Positions 51,845 to 60,578 of a DNA stretch of 64,000 nucleotides are shown here, one piece after another. The position numbers and the translations under genes are program-made. Source of the DNA: Chytridium lagenaria (Eukaryota; Chytridiomycota; Chytridiomycetes; Chytridiales; Chytridiaceae); assembly GCA_025449115.1 (NCBI GenBank), contig JAHLKC010000026.1, forward strand, positions 1 to 64,000, given 5' to 3'. Each line of letters begins with the position of its first letter. The stretch's first letter is position 1. The notes below the pieces were generated by a model, which ran no database searches, was not told where the DNA came from, and was given only the letters and a program-made list of their open reading frames with translations.

Positions 51845-53334
51845 ATGCGTGAAATTGGTATGCCCTGGAGCTTTTCACCATCCATTCCTAATACATACGA
51901 TTAAGTGATCACCAAGGCTGGCGGTACGGATGTGTTGAAGGTAGCCGAAAGGGCCGATCCTACTCCTGAAAAGGGTGAAATTCGAATTCGAGTGAAGGCT
52001 TCCGGCATCAACTTCGCTGACATCATGGCTCGGTGGGTGTTGGCACTTGTCATGTTTTTTCCTTCAGATTCTGAAGTGATCCGGTCTATATTGACATTAA
52101 TGCTCTAGCCTTGGGATGTACCCTGACTCCCTCCTCTCCCAACCGTTGTTGGTTACGAAGTTTCTGGGACTGTCGATGCATTGGGGGATGGTGTCTCAGC
52201 GGATTGGCTTGGAAAGGATGTTGTGGCCTTCACCCGTTTTAAGGGCTACGCTGATACAGTCATTGTTAAAATTGACTACGTTGTTGAGAAGCCTGCTGCT
52301 CTTTCCTTCGTCGACGCCGCTTCCATTCCCGTTGTTTACTTGACGGCGTGGATGCTGCTTGTCCATTCCGGAGGTCTCCGTAAGGGCCAGACTCTTCTTA
52401 TTCAAAATGCGGTAATTTCCAGGCCATTGTGTATTTGGTTTATTAATGCGTAATATTTCCTTGAAGGGTGGTGGTGTTGGCCTCGCTGCAATCGATATTG
52501 CAAAGCACATCGGAGCAAAGATCATTGGAACCGCATCTGCAAAAAAGCACGAATTCTTGAAGCAGAGAGGTTTGGATCACGCCATCGACTACCGAAATCA
52601 AGATTTTGTTGTCGAAGTTAAGAGGATCACCAATGGAAAGGGTATTATATTATTCTATCATGATACATTTTAATTGCTATCAATTAGGTGTGGATCTTAT
52701 CATTGATCCTATCGGTGGAGATTCTTGGAATAAAAACTTTTCTGTTCTCAGGTCCGGAGGTAGAATGGGGGTTTTTGGCGCCTCTGTTCTTCAGGAGGCT
52801 GGCTCAAAGAGCCTTCCTATGAAGCTTCTTAGTGTCGCCTCCTTCTTGTTTAGCATTCCGAAGTGGAGCCCTTTGACTTTGATGGATGTGAACAAGGGTG
52901 TTTTCGGCGTGAACTTGGGTAGGAATGGTTTAACTTACCTGTTTTCAACTTGATCCCGACACCAAAAACTTCATAATTTTTTAAAAGTGCGTAACTAAAC
53001 AGTTACGTTTAGGGCACATGTGGGATGAAGCTGAGATGATTTTGGAGTGGTTCAAAGAGTAAGTGACGATTTCTAACCACCAAGTATAAAGATATTTATT
53101 AAAATAATTGTTTCTTACAGGGTGATGGAAGGCACTGCTCAGGGCTGGGTAAGACCGTACGTTGATGCCGTCTACGATTTCGACAATGTTGCCGAGGCTC
53201 ACAAGTTCATTGAAGGAAGAAACAATATTGGAAAGGTAAAAACCAACTTTCTATGTAATTCTGAGTTGATTTAGGTCATCCTCGTCCCTACTGCGGCTGA
53301 AGCTGCCGAATGGAAGGCTGCCAACAAGAAGTAA
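51845..53334 (+). CDS. VAT1-like zinc-independent quinone oxidoreductase (MDR family)
   Basis: A tiny first exon (51845-51857, MREI) splices at 51858-51905 onto VITKAGGTDVLKVAERADPTPEKGE. The protein then shows KASGINFADIMAR, VVGYEVSGTVDALGDGV, VVYLTAWMLL, the NAD(P)H-binding GGGVGLAAIDIAKHIGAKIIG, GVDLIIDPIGGDSW and RSGGRMGVFGASV. The order and the SLPMKLLSVASFLF insertion point to the VAT-1/synaptic-vesicle protein branch rather than zeta-crystallin. The catalytic zinc ligands of alcohol dehydrogenases are absent, as expected. It probably reduces quinones or enals in the cytosol or at mitochondria. Later introns precede GVDLI, HMWDEAE, VMEGTAQGW and VILVPTA. One base is missing near 52137 (PxxPTVVGYEV). 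It ends AAEWKAANKK. Confidence 0.82.
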
Positions 53335-53595
53335 TTTTTATCGCCACCTTAATTTTTTGCATATCGTCACTCGCACTCGCTTGATTTTTTATTCTCTGCT
53401 GGTGTTGCCCTATCGCTCATTTGATCACTCGCTTATCGTTTTCCTGTTGCGAAGTTTCAATAGAATATAACATTTGCGTTCGTTACGGAATAAGATCCCT
53501 ATTGTTGCAGACTTCACTTGGTTGTACAAATCAACACCCATTCAACTGTTACGGACTCACCACTGACATTTCAAGGCCGTATTGTGCAAAGATCA

Positions 53596-56099
53596 ATGTC
53601 TGAAAAGAAAGAGAGCCCACCCTCGGCAGCTCCATTAAGAGCCGCGGACTTTTTTGTGGATTCATTGCCAGGTCTTCTTCCTTCAAAAATGGAACAACTT
53701 TCCATGCACTCTGGGTAAGACTTCAACGAAGTCGCAACTTCCAAAAGTTCTTAGAATGTGTATTAATGGATTTTTTGGTTGCTTGCAGAATGATTATGGT
53801 GAACGAAACTATCCAAGGACAGTTGTTTTTTTGGTTAGTTGAGGCTCAAATACCACAACCACAACGGAAATTGGTAAGCCTGGTCCATGCTTCCCTCCCA
53901 AGATTGCTCTCATTTTCAGTATGTTCTGATTGTCAGTATTTGCCTTCCTTTCTATTTGTTAGTTGATATGGTTTAACGGGTGGCCCCGGATGCTCTTCCT
54001 TGACGGCTTGTTTCTCGAGAACGGACCACTTCGCCTTCGGCCTCCATCAGCATCAGAAAAGTCTACCGTTGACAACTTTATTGACTTAAATCCACATTCA
54101 TGGCATCATGCATCGAGTATTCTCTATGTTGACCAACCTGTTGGAACTGGATATTCGCCAGTTCTAAGTTATCGGTGGAACACGGACTTACGTTCCGTTG
54201 TCGATCAATTTGTTGTCTTTCTGGACAAGTTTTTAGATACATTTCCACACTTAAAAAAAGCCGAGGTAAAGTTGCTATCATCAGGCAATCCATTGTATTA
54301 ATTGTATTGGTTATATGAATAAGATTTATTTAGGCGGAGAGAGCTTTGGCGGTGTATATGTTCCTTACTTTTCGAGCGCGCTGATATTCAGAAATGAGGA
54401 TCCAAAAACAGATAAGGTATTTGCTTTATTTTTAGTGAAACTGCGCTTCATGCCTTTTGTTTCCCCCCTTTTTTACTCAGTTTTTTGATAGAATCGAGTA
54501 TACAATGTAGCAGGAGGAATTATAGAAAGCGGCTGGATGGACCCGCTTCGTCAAGTACTTAACATAACTACTTGAACTTCTGATTCTCTTTCAAGTATTC
54601 ATCGTACATTGATTACAGCGTCAAAAACAAATTACTCGGTTCACCTCAGTTGGTTTGTAGATACGCGTTCCTTTTACCGGCTCTTTGTGGATAGCTTACA
54701 TCGGATTAGAGTTATGCCCAATCCAACTTGGATAAGTGCGCCGTGAGCCTACGCCACGAAGGTACTGAACGAATCCGCACTCAAGTCTGCGAGAGAATCA
54801 TGGATATAATTTTAGATTACTCTAAAACAGAGTGAGGCATCCTTTTATTTCTCTGGCCTAAGAAAAATTCCAGTGGAAAGCAATGCGTTAATATGTACGA
54901 TATCCGGCTTCGCGACTCGGATCAGCGGGAAGGATGCGGATTAAATACTTGGCCTCCTGGAGTACGGAGCTTACGGGATTATTTGTCAAGGGAAGACGTT
55001 CAAAGGGCTCTTCATGCTGAGGCGCCTACACACTCAGCTAGACAGAATATTGGATGGGAAGAATGTAATCAAGTTGTATTTGATTCATTAATGCTTGATA
55101 AGAGTTTGCCGTCATATACGGTAAGATCGGGCTGAAATTCTCACACTAATTTGATGTTGCAGTTGCTACCTTTTCTGCTCGAGCGGATACCAATTGTCTT
55201 ATATGGGTAGGTTGAATCTTTGTTTTTATTGTACCTTTATTTTTTGCTGATGAAAACACATACTTATGCGGTGTTAATTATTTAAATAGCGGCGAAAAGG
55301 GGTTGGTTTGCAACACATTAGGAATTGACTGGATGATTTCAAACATGACCTGGAACAAAGCTAAAGGAATGCAGGTAGAAGCATTTTCTCATCCGCGATT
55401 TTGAAAATTAAAGTGTTCTAACTTCATAATATTTTAATTACAAGGATGCAACATTAATGAACTGGGTAGTCAACGGTAGTTCTGTGGGAACGTATCAGAC
55501 TGCAAGAAATCTCACAAACATCGTTACATACGATGCATCACATTCTCCTAACGTGGACCAACCTTTGTACACTCTGGAATTTTCAATCGACTTCTAGGTG
55601 TCAAAGATCCTGTTACAAACTTTTCGGGCATTCTTCTTGAGGTACTTTACCCTCTACTTATATTGTTTAATTCGGGGTTGACTTATTATCTCTCATATGA
55701 AACATTCAACAGCCGTTTGGTCCAAAAAAGGGTTCACAACCCGACGGCAACGCCTTACCTATCAAATCCGACGGCACAATTACAGGGCCTGCATCAAATA
55801 CTAATATATATAACGTCTGCCACGTCAACTTTAACTTCAATGGCTAACATATTTCCGTAGTACACAACTATGTCCTCTTCTTACTTCTAGCCGGCGCTCT
55901 TTTATTCTTGTTCGTGAAAACCTCTGGATTTCAACGATGGGATGGTATCCGACGCTTCTTTTATAAACTCTTTCAATGTGGTCGAAAAAGAAGGGGAAAC
56001 GCAAGTGGAGTTGTTGGAGAGCCTGTGAATACAGCATTTAGACGTGGGAGCGGGTTTTCAGAGTTTGAAGACGGAGGGCAATGGTACGTGCCGAGCTAG
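53596..56099 (+). CDS. KEX1-like carboxypeptidase paralogue, catalytic Asp missing
   Basis: Collinear with the 48.3 kb gene: AADFFVDSLPGLLPSKMEQLSMHSG, ETIQGQLFFWLVEAQ, LYVDQPVGTGYSP, nucleophile motif GGESFGGVYVPYF, YDIRLRDSDQREGCGLNTWP, YDASHSPNVDQP with the His, and a C-terminal membrane helix (YVLFLLLAGALLFLFV). The Asp position reads GEKGLVCN where the partner has GDQDLVCN, so the catalytic Asp is Gly. The GGPGCSS oxyanion-hole motif near 53970 is also scrambled by a +1/-1 frame pair (FNGWPRMLFLDG). It may be an inactive pseudo-peptidase or a decaying copy. ATG 53596 gives no signal peptide, so an upstream exon is probably missing. The tail may extend to 56232 in another frame (ending RKSTGRL). 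Confidence 0.68.
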
Positions 56100-56401
56100 A
56101 TATGATTGTGCTGAAAAGCTTTGTAGGCATGAACTGAGTAACGTTGATGATGAGGAGGAGGAGGACGGGGATGGTGTGTTGGATTCACCACAGCGTAATG
56201 GAAGAATACGAAAATCTACGGGGAGGCTGTAGTAATTATTTGTCGCGTGTTAGTTTCTATCTGCGATATGCAGCGATGATAAAGATAATCATTTATTGCT
56301 TTTTGACATATTGTGTATTTAGTTTTGAATAGACCTACGCATAATGAGCGCACATTTATTAGATTTTAGGGAGTAGGATGCTTTCCATTTCTTTGATTTG
56401 T

Positions 56402-56526
56402 AGGAAAATGAAACAGGCCGAAATTATATTGCACAAGGAAGATACCCAACTTTTGCGGCAAAGCTTGACGAGAAGCCCCGATACACTTATATGGAGAGTT
56501 TAAATCGATATTGGGAGGCGTTGGGA
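56402..56526 (+). pseudogene. Isolated exon-like coding fragment
   Basis: Between a TAG acceptor and a GTACGT donor lies an open 42-codon stretch reading ENETGRNYIAQGRYPTFAAK then LDEKPRYTYMESLNRYWEAL. Its composition is that of a folded protein, but no partner exons are visible on either side. I do not recognise the family. It is probably a relic of a gene broken by the local duplication. Confidence 0.3.
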
Positions 56527-56559
56527 GAGGTACGTGAAAACTAGAAATCTTTAGAATTC

Positions 56560-57100
56560 CCGCTTTTCAACTTTATATAACAATTATCAGAATGCAATTG
56601 GTATAGTTATGATAACAGCGTTTGATGTAATTAGTCTAGAATGGCAAAATGCAGATATTGAACTCTGAATAACTATACAGATACCCGACTTAGAAAATTC
56701 AACGCAATCGCGTCTTGAAGCGCTTTTAGAAAAATCTGTCCGCTCGTTATTAGTACCAAAGCTTTGATTTTTAAGTTCTACGTCCTCTATGTCCCAACGT
56801 CGCCGTCTATCCCAACCCCTTCCCGTCAGTTGCGCAGAAGCGAGCGCAGACCGAGCGCAGACAAAATTCGCTGTTGTTGTAGCACCCTGCCGATGGGGAA
56901 GGTTTTCAGGATCGTACCAAAAAAAAAAAGTTGGGTTGGCGACTTTCCTGTAACCAGACGATCGCGGCAGGATGTCTTGAATATACGTTGCACAGATATG
57001 AGTTTTGACAATGACAACGACGCCGATATTTGAGCTCACAATCCTGTCAAATGACGAGTGTGTCGCGGTGGGATATTTCTTGGGTACTTAAAACGCTTGT
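56560..57100 (+). repeat. Upstream duplicated block, copy 1
   Basis: This block resembles 59850-60420. Matching landmarks in the same order are TTTATATAAYAATYAYCAGAATGCA, ACTCTGAATAACTAYA-like text, CGTCTTGAAGC, GCGCAGA, a poly(A)/AAGGTTG run, TTGGCG-CTTT--TGTAAC, CGCGGCA, GTTGCACAG and ATATT-GAGCT. Each copy precedes one of the tandem acidic/basic genes, so the duplication included upstream DNA. Confidence 0.6.
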
Positions 57101-57301
57101 TGTAACTCGCCAGCTCAAAAGTTCAAAATCCATCATGCCATTCATTGCATGCAGACCGCGGGGCTCATTCTGTCCAGCAACTTTCTTCTGGCATGTATCT
57201 TTCATAGGAGATATTAATTTGTTTTATTAATCTTCAATTATGCAGCTGTGCAGTATGTATATGGCGGAAGCAGTATTGCTATCGGAGGAATAAGGGTGAT
57301 G

Positions 57302-57330
57302 AAGGTAGGCAGGTAGGTAGGTAGGAGGAG
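57302..57330. repeat. (GGTA)n microsatellite
   Basis: Short tandem array of GGTA/GGCA tetranucleotides upstream of the gene at 57702; no counterpart noticed before the second copy. Confidence 0.7.
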
Positions 57331-57701
57331 AAGTGTTCTTGTTGTTAAAAGGGTTTTTTGGGCTTGTGAAGCGGTGGCTCTTCTTGAATTCCTTCTTTCG
57401 CCGATTACCCTTCAGGGATCGCCCTACCTAGACGGTTCGAATTTCGGAATTTTTTAAATTCATTTTAATAATTATATTTGTCTCTTTAATATGTATTTAA
57501 AATAAATGCTTTTTTAGACAGAGTCGTCAATGCATATAGTGTTTGTAGACATGCTTCAAAAATTATTCTTGTCTCCCCTTTCTTTTCATTGAAGTCAGAG
57601 GTCTTGCTTTGTCGATAAACAACATAAAAGAAAAACTCTTGGCTTCCTCACTGTCCGTTCACTCCCTCGTGCACTCCTCCCGAGTATCGCACATCACCAT
57701 C

Positions 57702-59317
57702 ATGAGATTTGCTAGTATCTTGGCTGCTGTCGCCTTATGGGCTTCCAGCCCTGTCGCGTCAGCACCGATTTTGGAAAGCAAACAAGCATCACTCTTTGTC
57801 AACAACCTTGCCATCCGGTCTGACCCTGCAGCTTTCGCTTCCAACCAAGGTAACCTTCAACAAGTAAACGAGCTCGTTGGTCGTTTTATTCTATACTCAT
57901 TGTAGAGGGTCCTTTACAACTTACAGAAGACTAATTTATTTAAATTCCATTCCTCGTCCAGCTGCGGCTAACATCCAAGAGGCCGAGGCCGTGTCCGACG
58001 AGTTTGATGCTGATGAATACGCCGACGGTCTTGACACTGATGAGGTCGACTCTGATGATCTTGATGTTGACGACCTCACTGATGCCGTTGATGCTGACCA
58101 AGCGGTGTCTGATGAAATTGATGTGGATGAGGCCGCGTCTGATGAGGTCGTTGGTGAGGAGCTCTCATCTGCTTTTGACGCTGATGAGGCCGTAGCGGAT
58201 GAACTTGACGCCAATGAATTTGACGAAACTGAGGTTTCTACATATGGCTTTGCAGATGCTTCCGCGGACTCTGAAGGCCTGGGCGTTGACGAGCTTGACG
58301 CTGACGAGTTTGTGTCCAACGAGGTTACTTTGGATGAACTTGCCTCCGATGATGTCGCCCCTAGGCTCATCCGCCGTGCCGTTAGAGGACGCGCACCCGC
58401 CAAAAAAGCACCTGCCGGGAAGGCACCCACCCGGAAGGCTGCCGGGAAGGCACCCACCCGGAAGGCTGCCGGGAAGGCACCCACCAGGAAGGCTCCTGCC
58501 AAGAAAGCTCCCGCTAAGAAGGCACCCGGCAAGACCAAAGCTCCCTCTAAGAAGGCTCCAGGCAAGAAGGCGGCCGGCAGGAAAGCTCCCGCTAAGAAGG
58601 CACCTGGCAAGATCAAAGCTCCCTCTAAGAAGGCTTCAGGCAAGAAGGCGGCCGGCAGGAAGGCGCCCGGTAAGAAGGCTCCCGGCAAGATCAAAGCGAA
58701 GGCTCCCGGCAAGAAGACTCCCTCCAAGAAGGCACCGGGCAAGAAGGCTCCAAAGGGAAAGACTCCAGGGAAGAAAACGCCAAAGGCCAGTCTAAAGGGA
58801 AAGCTAAAGCCTCCAAGAAGGCTCCTGCAAAGAAGGCTACAGCCGCTAAGGCTAAGAAGGCGACTACCGCACCCAAAGCAAAAGAAGCAGCCAAGAAGAA
58901 GAAGGGCGGCAGGGCTGCCGCCATGTTTGCTCAAATGCAAGCCAAGGGACAATCGCCAATGGCAGCTGGGTGTCGCATTCGACGTCGGATGGTTGGCGGC
59001 AGGTTGGAGCGAAGGATGGATCCATGCCAAGCGCAATTAACTGAACCATTGTTGCCTGGTAAAGAGAGACGACCCGAGCTTACAACCCAGGGCCAAGCGG
59101 CGGCATCAGCGAAAGGCCTTGCCAAAAGTACGGTCATTGGGATGATACCTGGATTGGGGACAGCTCAAAAGCTGAAAAATGCAGGAGAGACTGGGGATAA
59201 ATTTATAGAAAATGCTATTAGCGCCGCAAAGGGGGACAAAGCTTCTCAGGTAAGTCTATAATATTCTTTTCCTTTCCTATTTGTTTATCTATGCACCAAC
59301 TAACTTAAAACACGATT

Positions 59318-59352
<35 letters not shown>

Positions 59353-59570
59353 TGCGAGTGGCTGGCGGTTTATTGGGAACTGCTGCAGGTACTGCGGCGG
59401 CTATACATACTGGGGATGTAAACCAGATAGCCTCGGGTATGTCTAAAGGCATGTCCGCTGGCGATGCGGTGAACAAGCAATTAAACATAGCGGAGGGTGA
59501 ACCTGCTAATACCATCAACACACCTCCGTCAAGCCCAAGGGCTCCCTACCAAGAGATGACATCTCCTTGA
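57702..59570 (+). CDS. Secreted acidic-basic repeat protein, copy 1 (novel family)
   Basis: The ATG at 57702 starts a clear signal peptide (MRFASILAAVALWASSPVASA), then VNNLAIRSDPAAF and an intron (about 57878-57960). Residues from 57962 to about 58360 form an Asp/Glu-rich tract of DADE/SDELDVDE-type units. The boundary reads PRLIRRAVRGRAPAKK (58361-58400), a dibasic Kex2-like site. A tract of about 170 residues of KKAP, GKAP and RKAA units follows, with a near-exact 27-bp DNA repeat at 58417-58490. After a one-base break near 58790 comes a conserved C-domain: KKKKGGRAAAMFAQMQAKGQ, CRIRRRMVGGRLERR, then Gly-rich AKSTVIGMIPGLG and, after an intron, VRVAGGLLGTAAGTAAA, ending TPPSSPRAPYQEMTSP. 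No histone fold is seen. I recognise no family. Role inferred: secreted polycation with acidic propeptide. Confidence 0.75.
58361..58400 (+). other. Conserved dibasic boundary between acidic and basic tracts, copy 1
   Basis: Encodes RLIRRAVRGRAP exactly where negative charge ends and positive charge begins. Copy 2 has RLVRRARAGRAP at the same place, while the sequence around it has diverged. Dibasic RR followed by a small residue suits a Kex2/furin-type protease. Confidence 0.55.
59320..59350 (+). repeat. 31-nt poly(A) run at a 3' splice site
   Basis: An uninterrupted A run fills the end of the last intron of the 57702 gene and ends directly in the acceptor AAAAG. The paralogue's matching intron has no such run. 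The true length may differ, because homopolymers are hard to call. Confidence 0.7.
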
Positions 59571-60578
59571 CGGAAAGCCGACTGATCTCTTTGATTTTGA
59601 GAAAGCTTTAAGTCTAGAGAATGAGTTGAAAAATGGTTTTTTCCCCCCTCTTTTTTTATTCTTTTTCCTCCTACTTCCTCCGTTTGGATCCCACTTGTGG
59701 TCGTTCCCCATCCTTCACCGCTTTTGGGGCTATTTATCTTCATTTCATCATTGACTTATCACTTTTTTTATGTACTTGACAGGAAAATGTTACCATTTTC
59801 CCTTTTAAATAAGACCTTGTTTCAATATAAAAGTTTAAGTACTCCTTTTTTTCATCTTTATATAATAATCACCAGAATGCAGTTGGGGACTTGCGGGTTG
59901 TTGTGATTACAACGTTTGGTGTAATCAAGCAAAAATGCCAATATAATATTAAACCTGAATAACTACAATGTACAGATATCCGTCCTTAATTAAACTCTGC
60001 ATAACTTAGATATACGATCTCGTCTTGAAGCACTTTATTAAATCTGTCAACTCCTTTTTAAACTTCCCAATGGCGGTTTATCTCCACACGCGTACGTTCC
60101 CGTCATCAACGACATGCGCAGATTTTGAGCGTAGACAGACCTGCTCAGCGCTTGCACCAGCAAAGAGGATGCTCAGCCAGATTACACACAAACCCAATAA
60201 AGTATTACAAAAAAAACAAGGTTGATTGGCGCCTTTTTTGTAACGAGACAACCGCGGCAAGAGGCGTCACCTCATACCTGAACACGTTGCACAGAAAAAG
60301 GCACCTTGTACAAGAAAGGCATCTCAAGCGATACTGACGACGGCGCGATATTCGAGCTGTACTTTCCTCATCAGACAGGATGGGCCGTCAAATGATGAGA
60401 CCCCGGAAGTTCGGAACTATGTATTTATTTATAAAGATAAACAGAATTTTCATATGTAGACACCAAAAAGTCTACTAGTCTCCGAAACAAAAACCCATTA
60501 AACATCACCACCTTCCCTCTCCCCCTCATTCCGTGGTGACCTGCCCCACCTCTGTTTCCTTCACTCGACTCTTCCATC
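59571..60578. other. Intergenic region between the tandem genes, with duplicated block
   Basis: 3' flank of copy 1 followed by a block (59850-60420) similar to 56560-57100 and then a C/T-rich 5' leader before the ATG at 60579. No independent gene is seen; the short open frames are AT-rich and unsupported. Confidence 0.5.
59850..60420 (+). repeat. Upstream duplicated block, copy 2
   Basis: Partner of 56560-57100; see that entry for the ordered landmarks. Divergence is considerable, with small indels throughout, so the duplication is not recent. Confidence 0.6.

Noticed and set aside
57936..59036. 366-codon open frame on the minus strand, opposite the acidic-basic gene
   Set aside because: It is a shadow of the GC-periodic Lys/Ala/Pro and Asp/Glu repeats on the plus strand. 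It reads as FLPGAF-type low complexity with no start context, and the plus-strand frame has a signal peptide and a conserved paralogue.
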